This document shows positions 38,018-47,357 of a stretch of 64,000 bases of DNA, one piece after another. The translations under genes were made by a program, and so were the position numbers. Under the pieces are notes generated by a model. It searched no databases and was not told the DNA's origin. It was given only the letters and a program-made list of their open reading frames with translations. The stretch lies in contig NZ_CH724107.1 in assembly GCF_000153305.1 (NCBI RefSeq), positions 74,871-138,870 of the forward strand, written 5' to 3'. This DNA comes from Oceanicola granulosus HTCC2516 (GTDB lineage Bacteria; Pseudomonadota; Alphaproteobacteria; Rhodobacterales; Rhodobacteraceae). The first letter of the stretch is position 1, and each line of letters starts with the position of its first letter.

Positions 38018-39111
38018 TGACCGCCCGGCTATTCACGCCCTTCCACCTGCGCGACACCGAGCTCGACAACCGCATCGTGATCGCGCCGATGTGCCAGTAC
38101 AGCGCCGAGGACGGGCTGGCGGGGGATTGGCACGAGCTCCATTGGGGGCAGCTGGCGCTGTCGCGGGCGGGGTTGCTGATGATCGAGGCCACCGGCGTCT
38201 CGCCCGAGGGGCGGATCAGCGCGGGCTGCCTCGGTCTCTGGAACGACGCGCAGGAGGCCGCCATCGCCGCCGGCGTGGCCAAGGCCCGCGCCGTCTCCGA
38301 CATCGCCATCGGCATCCAGCTCGCCCACGCGGGGCGCAAGGCGTCGGTGCTGAAGCCTTGGGAGGGCAAGGGCCACCTCGCGCCGGGCGACGGCGGCTGG
38401 CAGGTGGTCGGGCCATCGGCGGTGCCCTTCGCAGAAGATTGGCCGGTGCCGCACGAGATGAGCGAGGCCGACATCGCGCAGGTGGTCGACGACTTCGCCG
38501 CCGCGACCCGCCGCGCCGTCCGGCTGGGGATGCAGGCGATCGAGATCCACGCCGCGCACGGCTACCTGCTGTCGTCCTACCTCTCGCCGCTGGCCAACCG
38601 CCGCACCGACCATTGGGGCGGCTCGCTCGAGAACCGGATGCGCCTGCCGCTCGCGGTGCTCGACGCGGTGCGCGCCGCCGCGCCCGAGACGGTGCCGGTG
38701 GCGGTGCGGCTGAACGGCACGGACTGGATCGAGGGCGGCATCCACCCCGACGAGGCCGTCGCGCTGGCGCGGGCGCTGAGGGAGCACGGCTGCGACCTCG
38801 TGGACGTGTCGAGCGGCGGCAACGGCTTCGCGCAGATCCCGGTCGGGCCGGGCTACCAGGTGCCGGTCGCGTCGCGCATCCGCCGCGAGGTCGGCATCGC
38901 GACGATGGCCGTCGGCCTGATCCGCGCGCCGCAGCACGCCGAGGCCATCGTCGCCGGCGGCGAAGCCGACCTCGTCGCGCTCGGCCGCGGCATCCTCAAC
39001 GATCCCCGCTGGCCCTGGCACGCCGCCGAGGAGCTCGGCGTCCCGCTCGAGGTCGCGCCGCAATACCGCTTCGGCGCCACGACCGCGTACCGCCCGACCT
39101 GGGGGCGGTAG
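38017..39111 (+). CDS. NADH:flavin oxidoreductase, Old Yellow Enzyme (YqjM/NamA-like)
   Basis: A 364-residue FMN-dependent ene-reductase. It has APMCQYSA with the thermophilic-like-class Cys26, IQLAHAGRKAS, EIHAAHGYLLSSYLSPLAN with the two substrate-binding His nearby, RTDHWGGSLENR, and the C-terminal ALGRGILNDPRWPW. It would reduce an activated C=C bond. It is the last gene of the 30590-39111 run. Confidence 0.9.
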   Translation: MTARLFTPFHLRDTELDNRIVIAPMCQYSAEDGLAGDWHELHWGQLALSRAGLLMIEATGVSPEGRISAGCLGLWNDAQEAAIAAGVAKARAVSDIAIGIQLAHAGRKASVLKPWEGKGHLAPGDGGWQVVGPSAVPFAEDWPVPHEMSEADIAQVVDDFAAATRRAVRLGMQAIEIHAAHGYLLSSYLSPLANRRTDHWGGSLENRMRLPLAVLDAVRAAAPETVPVAVRLNGTDWIEGGIHPDEAVALARALREHGCDLVDVSSGGNGFAQIPVGPGYQVPVASRIRREVGIATMAVGLIRAPQHAEAIVAGGEADLVALGRGILNDPRWPWHAAEELGVPLEVAPQYRFGATTAYRPTWGR

Positions 39112-39121
39112 GGCGGGCGCG

Positions 39122-39973
39122 TCAGGCGCCGATCACCAGCGGGGCGGTGAGCCGCTTGAGGGTCGAGATCACGCTCAGCGGCGTCAGCCGCCCGGTGCGC
39201 GGGTTTTCCTCGATCGGGATGCCCTCGATCTGCATGGTGAAGTTCGAGCTGTCGGACGTGACGCTGATCCGGTGCGTATTGCGGCTGACGCCCGGGTCGG
39301 CCCAGACCTCGAGCATCGTCCGCTCCGTCCCGAACCCGGCGAGGCCGAGCGCGACGGCGACGTTGAGGTTGGCGGGAAAGCTCGAGATCGCCTCCGACGC
39401 CGGCCCCGCGAAGCAGCGCACCGGCTCGCGCAGGGTGTCGAGATCGAGGCCCATCGCCTCGATCGCCGGTGCGCCGCGCAGGCTTTCGGGCGGTTTGCGG
39501 GTGACGATGGTGACGCTCTCGATCTCGCCCTGCGCGGCCGCCTGCACCGCGTCGAGCCCGAGCAGCGCGCCCGACGGCACGAGGATGCGCCCGCCGGTCC
39601 GCGCGGCGAGCGGCACGAGGTCGGGGTTGCTCAGGAGCGCGCCCACGCTCAGCGCGACCACGACCTTGCCCGCCTCCAGCACCGGCCGCGCCAGCTCGCC
39701 GAGCAGCTGCGGCGGCGCGCACTCGACCACCACGTCCGCCACCTCGCCGAGCCGCGCGAGCGGCATCGCCGGGTAGGCCCGGCCGAGCTCGCGCGTCATC
39801 CACGTCTCGGCCCGCCCGGTGTCGCGCGCTGAAACGGCCGTCAGCTCGAGCCCGTCGATGCCCTCGTGCAGCGCCCGCACCACCGGCTTGCCGATCGCGC
39901 CGAAGCCCCCGACGGCCACCCTCAACCTCTCGCCCCGCATCCGCTCCGCCTCGCTGCTGTCCATCCGCGCCAC
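39122..39973 (-). CDS. Aspartate-dehydrogenase-like protein (NadX family)
   Basis: 283 residues. The N-terminal NAD(P)-binding fold has VGGFGAIGKPVVRAL; the DUF108/aspartate dehydrogenase domain shows SVGALL, ILVPSGALLGLDAV, the substrate part SSFPANLNVAVALGLAGFG and a C-terminal NPRTGRLTPLSVISTLKRL (landmarks). The family oxidatively deaminates L-aspartate or reductively aminates oxaloacetate. It is not next to nadA/nadC, so a catabolic amino acid role in this region is more likely. It converges on the Old Yellow Enzyme gene with a 10-base gap. ATG at 39973 or the later Met near MRGERLR could be the start. Confidence 0.8.
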   Translation of the reverse strand: MARMDSSEAERMRGERLRVAVGGFGAIGKPVVRALHEGIDGLELTAVSARDTGRAETWMTRELGRAYPAMPLARLGEVADVVVECAPPQLLGELARPVLEAGKVVVALSVGALLSNPDLVPLAARTGGRILVPSGALLGLDAVQAAAQGEIESVTIVTRKPPESLRGAPAIEAMGLDLDTLREPVRCFAGPASEAISSFPANLNVAVALGLAGFGTERTMLEVWADPGVSRNTHRISVTSDSSNFTMQIEGIPIEENPRTGRLTPLSVISTLKRLTAPLVIGA

Positions 39974-40155
39974 TCAGACCACCCGCCACGCGTCGGGGCA
40001 AATGAGTTCTGCTCCCGGTTCGCCCGGCGCTCCGGTCATGGCAGGCGCTCCTCGCAGGACTTTTTCTCACGTCCGGCTGGCGATAAAATCGCTTTGTTTC
40101 AGCTCCCGCTGTCCGTACCACTCGGCGCAAACGCCGCAGCCGAGAGAGCCCGCTC

Positions 40156-41379
40156 ATGGACACCTTCACCCCGACGCAGCCCCGGCGCAGCCAGCGGGTC
40201 GTCGACCTCGAACTTCCCGAACGCGCCGACATCGCGCCGCCCAACGTGCGCCGGGCCGACCTCGAGATCCTCGCCGAAGTGCCGTCCGACTTCCTCGACA
40301 CCACCCACTTCGACACCGTCCAGTTCCCGCCCCCCGCCTGGGCGCTCGAGCGCTTCGCCGAGGCCGCCCGGCAGGGCGAACTGGCCTATACCGGCTACAG
40401 CGGCCACGCCGGCGTGCTCGAGACCGTCGCCGCCAACGTCTCGGGCTTCCTCGGCCTGCCTGTCGATCCCGAGCGCAACGTCGCCCTCACGCCGGGCACC
40501 CAGTCGGCGCTGTTCTGCGTGCTCGCCTCGCGGGTGAACGCGGGCGACCGGGTCGTCGTCATGGACCCGGACTACCTCTTCACCGCCCGCATCTTCCGCT
40601 TCCTCGGAGCCGACGTCGCCTACGCGCCGCTGATCCTGCGCGACGGCAAGTACGAGCCCGACCTCGACCTGCTCGAGACCGAGTTCCGCGACCGCGGCGC
40701 GACGCAGCTCGTCTTCTCGCACCCCAACAACCCCACCGGCGCGGTCTACCGGCCCGAGATCGTGCGCGACATGGCCCGCCTCGCGGTGCGCTACGGCGTC
40801 GGGATCGTCGCCGACGAGCTCTATTCCCGCCTCGTCTACGGCGATCTGCCGTTTTCCCACATCGCCGCCGAGGAGGGGGCGTTCGAGCTGACGGCGACGC
40901 TGCTCGGCCCCAGCAAGACCGAGTCGCTCTCGGGCTACCGGCTCGGCGTCGTGGTCGGCTCCGAGGCGACGATGCAGGGGGTCGAGAACGTCCTCTCCGT
41001 CACCTCCCTGCGCGCCCCGGCCTACGCCCAGCACGTGCTCTGCGGCTGGCTCGGCCCCGACGAGGCTTGGCTGCAACAGCGCCTCGGCCTCTTCGCCGAG
41101 CTGCGCCGGCAGACAATCGAGCGCCTCTCCGGCCTCGACTGGATGCGCTTCCACCCCCAGGACGGCACCGCCTACCTCTGGGCCGACGTGCGCGCGCTGG
41201 GCCGCTCCGATGTCGAGATCGGCAAGGCGCTGGCGCGCGACGCGGCGATGCTCATCAGCCCCGGCTACCAGTTCGGCCCCGGCTCCTCGGGCCACTTCCG
41301 CATCTGCTACGCCCGCGAGGCGCAGGGCTGGGCCACCGCCATGGACCGCATGGTCGAGGTGCTCGAAGGGCTGCGCTGA
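40156..41379 (+). CDS. Class I/II PLP-dependent aminotransferase
   Basis: 407 residues, fold type I. The PLP-binding Lys254 is in GPSKTESLSGYRLG; HPNNPTG (189-195) and IVADELY with Asp220 bind the cofactor; the C-terminal GSSGHFRICYA has the carboxylate-binding Arg. It belongs to the broad aspartate/alanine-type group, so the substrate is undetermined. It is transcribed from the 182-base gap 39974-40155, divergent from the aspartate-dehydrogenase-like gene, and converges on the LysR gene with a 9-base gap. Confidence 0.88.
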   Translation: MDTFTPTQPRRSQRVVDLELPERADIAPPNVRRADLEILAEVPSDFLDTTHFDTVQFPPPAWALERFAEAARQGELAYTGYSGHAGVLETVAANVSGFLGLPVDPERNVALTPGTQSALFCVLASRVNAGDRVVVMDPDYLFTARIFRFLGADVAYAPLILRDGKYEPDLDLLETEFRDRGATQLVFSHPNNPTGAVYRPEIVRDMARLAVRYGVGIVADELYSRLVYGDLPFSHIAAEEGAFELTATLLGPSKTESLSGYRLGVVVGSEATMQGVENVLSVTSLRAPAYAQHVLCGWLGPDEAWLQQRLGLFAELRRQTIERLSGLDWMRFHPQDGTAYLWADVRALGRSDVEIGKALARDAAMLISPGYQFGPGSSGHFRICYAREAQGWATAMDRMVEVLEGLR

Positions 41380-41388
41380 GCGCCGCCC

Positions 41389-42273
41389 TCACATCTGCCC
41401 CAGCACCCACTCGCGGAAGGCCTGCACCCTTGGCAGATCGGTCTTGTCCCACGGCGTCACGAGGTAGTAGCCGCCGGGGCTGACCACCCGCACCGGGAAC
41501 GGCGCCGTCAGGCTGCCGTTGGCGATGTCGTCGGCGGCGAGGTAGCTCGGCAGCAGGCCGATCCCCAGCCCCGACTTGGCGGCCTGCAGCACCATGTAGA
41601 AATGCTCCAGCCGCAGCCCCTTGTCGTAGCCCTCGGTGCTCGCGCCCACGGCCTGCAGCCAGTGGCTCCAGGTGCCCGGCCGCGACGAGTGGGCGATCAG
41701 GCTGTGGCGGCGCAGCTGCGCGTAGTCGGTGAGCGGGTAGGGGCCGTCCATGATCCGCGGGCTGCACACCACCTGCAGCTCCTCCGACATCAGCGGCTCG
41801 GCCCGTGCGCCGGGCCAGTTGCCGTAGCCGAAGCGGATCGCCACGTCGATGCGCTCGTCGGCGAAGTCCAGTTCGCCGTCGCTGCTCGTGACGTCGACGG
41901 TCAGCTCCGGGTGCAGCTGCATGAACGAGCCGAGCCGGGGCAGCAGCCACTTGGTCCCGAAGGTCGGCAGCATCCCGATGCTGAGCGTCCCCCGGCCGGC
42001 CTTGGTGTCGATCAGCTCGCGCGAGGCGACTTCGAGGATGTCCATCGCCTTGGAGATCTTCTCCGAGTAGTAGACCCCGTCCTCGGTCAGCCGGATCTGG
42101 CGGCCGGCGCGCTCGAAGAGCTGCAGCTCCAGATGCTCCTCCAGCCCCTTGATCATCCGGCTCACCGCGCTCTGCGTCACGTTCAGCTCGTCGGCGGCGT
42201 TAGTGAAGCTGCCGTGCCGCGACACCGCCTCGAAGGTCCGCAGGGCGTTGAGGGAGGGGAGGGCGCGGCTCAT
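41389..42273 (-). CDS. LysR-family transcriptional regulator (GcvA-like)
   Basis: 294 residues. The N-terminal helix-turn-helix has LNALRTFEAVSRHGSFTNAA and LNVTQSAVSRMIKGLEE (landmarks); the effector domain has GTLSIGMLPTFGTKWLLPRL and DVAIRFGYGNWPG, typical of the GcvA/AmpR branch. It is divergent from the module C operon starting at 42392, the usual arrangement for a LysR activator. A TTC-N12-GAA repeat lies just upstream of its start. Confidence 0.9.
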   Translation of the reverse strand: MSRALPSLNALRTFEAVSRHGSFTNAADELNVTQSAVSRMIKGLEEHLELQLFERAGRQIRLTEDGVYYSEKISKAMDILEVASRELIDTKAGRGTLSIGMLPTFGTKWLLPRLGSFMQLHPELTVDVTSSDGELDFADERIDVAIRFGYGNWPGARAEPLMSEELQVVCSPRIMDGPYPLTDYAQLRRHSLIAHSSRPGTWSHWLQAVGASTEGYDKGLRLEHFYMVLQAAKSGLGIGLLPSYLAADDIANGSLTAPFPVRVVSPGGYYLVTPWDKTDLPRVQAFREWVLGQM

Positions 42274-42279
42274 GGTCTA

Positions 42280-42297
42280 TTCCAAAAACTCATTGAA
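42280..42297. promoter_or_regulatory. LysR-type operator candidate in the divergent gap
   Basis: TTC (42280-42282) and GAA (42295-42297) bracket an AT-rich 12-base centre. On the minus strand the centre reads ATGAGTTTTTGG. ATGAGTTTT recurs twice before the hydroxyacid dehydrogenase gene at 47515, suggesting a shared regulator site. Confidence 0.45.
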
Positions 42298-42391
42298 GCC
42301 CCAGAATTTCGTAGGTTGAGCAGGACGTCAATTCCGGTCGATCCTTCTGTCATCGCAATTGCCGCCGAGCGGCGCGCCCGTGGGATCAGAC

Positions 42392-43570
42392 GTGAACCTG
42401 AGCAAGATCACATACGACCTGACTGCCGTCACGATGGGCATTCACGGGCTGGAACGCCAGAGAAACGACGGCAACAGCCTTCTCGACGGCGAGGGGCTGG
42501 TGCCGATCTACACCGGCGGCGACCTTGTCGTGCCGCGCAGGTACCAGGATTGGGAGACCGTCCGGCGCGACCTCACGCAGCTCCAGGACGCGGTCGAGAA
42601 GATCGCGCCGGGGGAGCGGCGCACATTCTTTGAAGGAATGATCGGCTCGCTCCTGATCGCCGTCCGCCTGTTCTCGGGCGGCAGCCCGACCTACGAGCAG
42701 AAGGTCATCGGCCTCGTCGGCGCGGCGCGCGGCCACGAGGACGCCGGCATGATCGCCGCCAGCCACGACCGCATCGACCGGCTGCTGACCCGGCTCGGCT
42801 TCCGGCGCGGCACGCTCGCCGACCGGGTGCGCCTCTGGGAGGACGAGCGCGCCGTGCCCGAGCACAAGCTCGACGCGGTGCTCGCCGAGCTGATGGAAGA
42901 GGCCAAGCGGCGCACCGACGAGATGATCTTCGATACCGGCGACTTCTCGATGGAGATCCGCCCGGTGCGCGACGTGCCCTATCCCGCCTGGTGCGGCTTC
43001 GCCGAGCGGCGCGTCGATCTCAACGTCGAGATGATGTTCTCGCGCGCCGCGCTCAAGCACATCATCTGCCACAACATCTATCCCGGCCACGCCACCCAGA
43101 CCCTCTACGCGCACGCCGAGGTCACCGCCGGCCGCTCCACCTTCGATGCGCTGCTGACCTCCGCCAACGCGGTGACGGGCTGCGTGCAGGAGGGGATCGG
43201 CGACCAGGGCATCTACCTGATCGACTGGATGGAGGACGAGGACGACGAGCTCACCGCCGAGCTGCGCAACCTGCGGTCGGCCTGCCAGACCAGCGCCACC
43301 TGGGCCTACATGGCCGAGGGCCAGCCCGCCGAGCAGACCGTGAAGTACCTGCGCGACACCGCACTCGGGCAGGACGCCTGGGTGCGGGGCCGCCTGCGCT
43401 CGGCCGCGCATCCCTTCAAGGGCCCCTTCGCCGCCTCGTTCTGGGCGGGCAACGAGGTGGTCCGCCGGGTCCGCGAGCGGGTCTCGGACGCCAACCGCCC
43501 CGACTTCATCCGCTACCTCTACGGACGGGCCCACAGCCCGCAGAGCCTGGAAATGTACCGGGCGGCTTAA
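42392..43570 (+). CDS. DUF885-like protein with HExxPGH changed to HNxxPGH
   Basis: 392 residues, no signal peptide. It is collinear with the module A protein at 24405 (RLWEDERAVP, the ALKHI...PGH block, the later CVQEGIGDQG), but the catalytic motif reads HNIYPGH (227-233), replacing the general-base Glu with Asn. The flanking metal His and the later Glu remain. Either it is not a peptidase, or it uses another base. GTG 42392 is favoured because the protein then aligns with the start of its paralogue; TTG 42359 and ATG 42434 are alternatives. First gene of the long module C operon. Confidence 0.6.
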   Translation: MNLSKITYDLTAVTMGIHGLERQRNDGNSLLDGEGLVPIYTGGDLVVPRRYQDWETVRRDLTQLQDAVEKIAPGERRTFFEGMIGSLLIAVRLFSGGSPTYEQKVIGLVGAARGHEDAGMIAASHDRIDRLLTRLGFRRGTLADRVRLWEDERAVPEHKLDAVLAELMEEAKRRTDEMIFDTGDFSMEIRPVRDVPYPAWCGFAERRVDLNVEMMFSRAALKHIICHNIYPGHATQTLYAHAEVTAGRSTFDALLTSANAVTGCVQEGIGDQGIYLIDWMEDEDDELTAELRNLRSACQTSATWAYMAEGQPAEQTVKYLRDTALGQDAWVRGRLRSAAHPFKGPFAASFWAGNEVVRRVRERVSDANRPDFIRYLYGRAHSPQSLEMYRAA

Positions 43571-43585
43571 CTACCGGAGACCTAT

Positions 43586-44668
43586 ATGAAAATCACGATT
43601 GTTGGCGCCGGCGCCATCGGCGGGCTCGCCGGTGCGTACATGAGTAGTGCCGGTCACGACGTCACCCTCACCGACCGCTGGTCGGAGCATGTCGACGCGA
43701 TGAAGGCCAAGGGGCTGTTCATCGACGGCGTGCGCGGCGAGATGACGATCCCGGTCCACGCGGTCCACCCGGCCGAGCTCGAGGGCCCGCTCGAGATGGT
43801 CCTGATCGCCACCAAGTCGCAGCACGCGGTCGAGGCGGTGAGGCAGCTCATCCCGCTGATGAATGCCGAGACCGGCGTCGTGTCCTTCCAGAACGGCTTC
43901 AACGAGCCCGACCTGGTCGCTGCGCTCGACGAGGCGGGCCTGCCGGGCGACAGGATGGTCATCGGCGCGATCCCCAACTACGGCGGCGCGCTCGTCGATC
44001 CGGGCTACATCGAGTACGTCCACGAGGGCCCGATCCAGCTCGGAGAGATGGACGGCAGCACCACACCCCGCCTCACCGCCCTCGCCGAGGCCCTGGGCGC
44101 GCTGACCGAGGTGCAGCTCTCCGACAAGATCTGGGGCCAGATCTGGGCCAAGGAGGTCTACGCCAGCCAGGTCGTCTTCTCCGCCCTCGTCGACGACCGC
44201 ATCCGCAACACCCTCGGCGTCGAGCGCTATGCCCGCATCGCCGGCGCGATCGTCAAGGAGGCGCTCGAGATCGCCGACGCCAACGGCATCGACGTGCAGG
44301 CCTTCGACTTCTTCGACCCCGCCAACTACCGCGTCGAGACGGCCGACGACACGCGCAAGCTGCTCGACAACATCAACCACGCCATCTGGCTGCTCAAGAA
44401 GGACCAGGAGACCAAGCCCACCCACGACTTCAAGAAGAAGGGCTCGGGCATCTGGTGGGACATCGTCTACCGCAACCGCCCCTCCGAGACGCGTTCCTCG
44501 TCGGGCAAGCTCATCGAGTACGGCAAGGCCGCCGGGGCCGACACCCGCCTCAACGCCAAGCTGTTCGAGATGATCTACGAGATCGAGGACGGCAAGCGCG
44601 AGCTGGGCTTCCAGAACTACGACGAGCTCGAGGCCTACGTGGCCGCGTGCGGAAAGGCCCTGCCATGA
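43586..44668 (+). CDS. Ketopantoate-reductase-family (ApbA/PanE) dehydrogenase
   Basis: 360 residues. The N-terminal NADP-binding motif is GAGAIGG (7-13); VLIATKSQHA and SFQNGFNEP are the family's second and third landmarks. The C-terminal helical domain has the catalytic Lys region (KIWGQIWAKEVYASQ). It is longer than PanE (about 300) owing to an insert with a KKDQETKPTHDFKKKGSG stretch, so a catabolic 2-ketoacid or 2-hydroxyacid enzyme is more likely than pantothenate synthesis. It lies 15 bases after the DUF885-like gene and overlaps the next. Confidence 0.82.
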   Translation: MKITIVGAGAIGGLAGAYMSSAGHDVTLTDRWSEHVDAMKAKGLFIDGVRGEMTIPVHAVHPAELEGPLEMVLIATKSQHAVEAVRQLIPLMNAETGVVSFQNGFNEPDLVAALDEAGLPGDRMVIGAIPNYGGALVDPGYIEYVHEGPIQLGEMDGSTTPRLTALAEALGALTEVQLSDKIWGQIWAKEVYASQVVFSALVDDRIRNTLGVERYARIAGAIVKEALEIADANGIDVQAFDFFDPANYRVETADDTRKLLDNINHAIWLLKKDQETKPTHDFKKKGSGIWWDIVYRNRPSETRSSSGKLIEYGKAAGADTRLNAKLFEMIYEIEDGKRELGFQNYDELEAYVAACGKALP

Positions 44669-45777
44669 GCGCCGGCGCGAAGCTCGGGGTCGGCGTGATC
44701 GGCACCCACGCCTGGGCCAACAAGGCGCACCTGCCGGGCTACGTCGCCCACCCCGACGTCGACCTGGTCGCGGTGTGCGACGTCGACGAGGGCCGGGCGC
44801 GTGCGGCGGCGGAAAAGTTCGGCGCGCGTAAGGTCTACACCGACGCCGAGGCCCTCATCGCCGATCCCGAGGTGCAGATGGTCGACGTCTGCACCCCGAC
44901 CCACACCCACCTGCCGCTGAGCCTCGCCGCCATCGCCGCGGGCAAGCACGTGCTGTCGGAGAAGCCGCTCCACACCGAGGCCGGCCCCGCCTTCGACGCC
45001 GCCGCGCGGGCCGATGCGGCCGGCGTGCGCACCAAGCTCGGCTTCACCTTCCGCTACTCCCCCGCGATCCGCCAGCTCAAGGCCTGGATCGACGACGGCA
45101 CCCTGGGCGAGATCTTCCACGTCAACGGCTTCGAGCAGAACCAGCAATGGCTCCACCCCGACGAGCCCCTGCGCCAGGTTCCCCCCGACGCCGACCGCTC
45201 GCAGCTGATCCCGGCCTCCATCGTCGGCTACGGCTCGCACCTGATCGACCTGATGCGCTGGCTCGGCGGCGAGTTCTCCGCCGTCGCGTCGACGATGCGC
45301 AACTTCGTCCCCGAGCGGGTGGTGCGCGGCGAGCCCGGCCGGCAGAAGATCAAGATCGACGACGGCACGGTGGGGCTGGTGGAGTATGCCCGCGGCGCGA
45401 TCGGCACGCTGCAGACCAGCTACGTCACCGTCGGCAACTACCCGGGCGTCGAGATCCGCGTCTACGGCTCCAGGGGCGCGGCCATCGCGCGGCTGATCTC
45501 CGAATTCGACGTCGCCGAGACGCTGACCCACGCGCGCGCCGACTCCGTCGAGTTCGTGCCCTTCGAGTTGACCGAGGCGGCACTGCCTCCCGGCACCACC
45601 CTCGCGACGCCGTGGCCCGAGCTCTACTACCGCAACCTCGTGCGCCACTTCGTCGACGAGATCCTCGAGGACCGCCCGCAGGAATGCACCTTCCACGACG
45701 GGGCCAAGAGCCAGGAGATCGTCGACGCGATGATCCTCGCCCACGCCGAGCGCCGCTGGGTGGACCTCGGCGCATGA
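44665..45777 (+). CDS. Gfo/Idh/MocA-family oxidoreductase
   Basis: 370 residues. The Rossmann domain starts GVGVIGTHAWANKAHLPGY and continues with VDVCTPTHTHLPLS and the catalytic SEKPL (EKP motif). The C-terminal domain has GYGSHLIDLMRWLGGE, with the His near the expected catalytic place. These enzymes oxidise sugar, cyclitol or related hydroxyl groups with NAD(P). It overlaps its neighbours by 4 bases on both sides. The substrate is unknown. Confidence 0.88.
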   Translation: MSAGAKLGVGVIGTHAWANKAHLPGYVAHPDVDLVAVCDVDEGRARAAAEKFGARKVYTDAEALIADPEVQMVDVCTPTHTHLPLSLAAIAAGKHVLSEKPLHTEAGPAFDAAARADAAGVRTKLGFTFRYSPAIRQLKAWIDDGTLGEIFHVNGFEQNQQWLHPDEPLRQVPPDADRSQLIPASIVGYGSHLIDLMRWLGGEFSAVASTMRNFVPERVVRGEPGRQKIKIDDGTVGLVEYARGAIGTLQTSYVTVGNYPGVEIRVYGSRGAAIARLISEFDVAETLTHARADSVEFVPFELTEAALPPGTTLATPWPELYYRNLVRHFVDEILEDRPQECTFHDGAKSQEIVDAMILAHAERRWVDLGA

Positions 45778-47357
45778 GCGACCTCGTCGACACCTACCTC
45801 GCGCACCGCTTCAAGTGGCGGCCCGTGGACGCCACCTTCATGGGCGCCGAGGGCCACGACCACCGCCTGCCGCCGCTCGAGCCGGGCTGCATCGCCGCCG
45901 AGCGCGCCGAAATCGCGGCGCTGCTCGAGCAGGTGGCCGCCGACAGCGCCGCCCACCCCCACGACCGCCGGATGCTGCGCGCCGAGCTGATCGTCGAGCA
46001 GGCCCGCCTCGACAGCCGACCCCGCCAGCACAACCCGGCGTGGCTGACCGGCGAGGCGGGCTTCGGCGTGATCTCGCTGCTCCTGCCGCAATCCGCCCCC
46101 TGGCGCACCGACGCCATCGCCGCCCGCCTCGCCGCGATCCCCGACTTCCTCGCCGACGGCCGCGCGCTGCTGGACGACACGCCCGTGCCGGCGGGCTGGG
46201 TGGCGCGGGCGGTCGCCGAGGCCGGCGTGCTGGCGCTGTTCCTGCGCGAGGACATCCGCCTTCACGAGGCGTGGGACGAGGCGTGGGCCGCGCCCGCCGC
46301 CGCCGCCGCGTCCGCCTTCGACACCTTCGCCGCCTCGCTCGCCGGCCAACCCGACGCCGACCCGGCCTGCGGCGAGGCGCATCTCGGGCTGCTCCTGCGC
46401 GAGCTGCACGAGCTCGACCTCACCCCCGCCGAGGCGATGGACGCCGCCCGCGCCGCCTTCGCGCGCTGTGGCGAGGAACTCGAGGAGATGGCCCGCGAGA
46501 TCGAGCCCGGCCGGAGCTGGCAGGACCAGCTCGCCGCGCTGGCGGAGGTCCACCCGGCCAGCGCCGCCGAGGTGCCCGACAGCTACCGCCACTGGGACGC
46601 CGCCGCCCGCGACGCCGCCGAGGCCCACGGCCTCGTCACGCCCGAGCGCGGCTACCGGCTCGACTACCGCGCCCTGCCGCCCTGCTTCCAGCGGGTCGCC
46701 GGGCCGCTCTACTTCCTGTTCTACCGCTCGCCGCCCGGCCTGAGCGCGGGGCAGGGGAGCACCTACTGGATCATGGCCGCCGACGACCCCGCCGCCCATT
46801 CCACCGCGATGGTCAAGGCGATCCACGCCGTCCACCACGGCTCCGTCGGCCACCACACCCAGAACGCCCGCGCCCGCGCCGCCGCCTCCCGCCTCGGCCG
46901 GATCGCGGCGACCGATTGCAGCATGGGCCTCGCCTTCCAGGGCGCGCTGACCCTCGTCGAGGGCTGGGCCTGCCACGTCGAGGACCTGCTGATGGAGGCC
47001 GACGACTTCTACACCCCCGCCGAGAAGCTGCTGCTCAAGTCGTTCGAGCGGCGCAACGCGGCCTCCGTGCTGGTCGATCTCGGCCTGCACAGCGGCGCGT
47101 GGTCGATGGCGGAATGCGAGCGTTTCTACGCCGAAGAGGCCGGCTTCGCCCCCGCGCGGGTGCACTCCGAAGTCGTGCGCAACTCCATGTTCCCGGCCTC
47201 CCGCGCGACCTACTGGCTCGGCGTCGAGGGCATCCGCGCCCTGCGTCGCCGCTGGACCGGCTCCACGCGGGACTTCCACGACACGCTGCTCTCCTGCGGA
47301 CACGTCCCGCTGCGCCTCGTCGAGGAGGAGATGGCCCAGGCGGGATGTCTGTCATGA
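45774..47357 (+). CDS. DUF885-family protein with the HExxPGH motif changed to HHGSVGH
   Basis: 527 residues, close to the usual DUF885 length and much longer than the two relatives in this window. An N-terminal helical part precedes HHGSVGHHTQ (354-363), where HEaxPGHhxQ is expected, so the general-base Glu is His and the Pro is Val. The downstream EGWACHVEDLL with its metal-ligand Glu is intact. No signal peptide. It closes the first transcriptional block of module C, overlapping the Gfo/Idh/MocA gene. It may still bind metal but catalysis by the usual mechanism is doubtful. Confidence 0.7.
   Translation: MSDLVDTYLAHRFKWRPVDATFMGAEGHDHRLPPLEPGCIAAERAEIAALLEQVAADSAAHPHDRRMLRAELIVEQARLDSRPRQHNPAWLTGEAGFGVISLLLPQSAPWRTDAIAARLAAIPDFLADGRALLDDTPVPAGWVARAVAEAGVLALFLREDIRLHEAWDEAWAAPAAAAASAFDTFAASLAGQPDADPACGEAHLGLLLRELHELDLTPAEAMDAARAAFARCGEELEEMAREIEPGRSWQDQLAALAEVHPASAAEVPDSYRHWDAAARDAAEAHGLVTPERGYRLDYRALPPCFQRVAGPLYFLFYRSPPGLSAGQGSTYWIMAADDPAAHSTAMVKAIHAVHHGSVGHHTQNARARAAASRLGRIAATDCSMGLAFQGALTLVEGWACHVEDLLMEADDFYTPAEKLLLKSFERRNAASVLVDLGLHSGAWSMAECERFYAEEAGFAPARVHSEVVRNSMFPASRATYWLGVEGIRALRRRWTGSTRDFHDTLLSCGHVPLRLVEEEMAQAGCLS

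Noticed and set aside
45774-47357. A frameshift explaining the HHGSVGH motif
   Set aside because: Sequence before and after (TAMVKAI, then TQNARARAA and EGWACHVEDLL) stays in the family pattern, so the change is a substitution and not a reading-frame slip.
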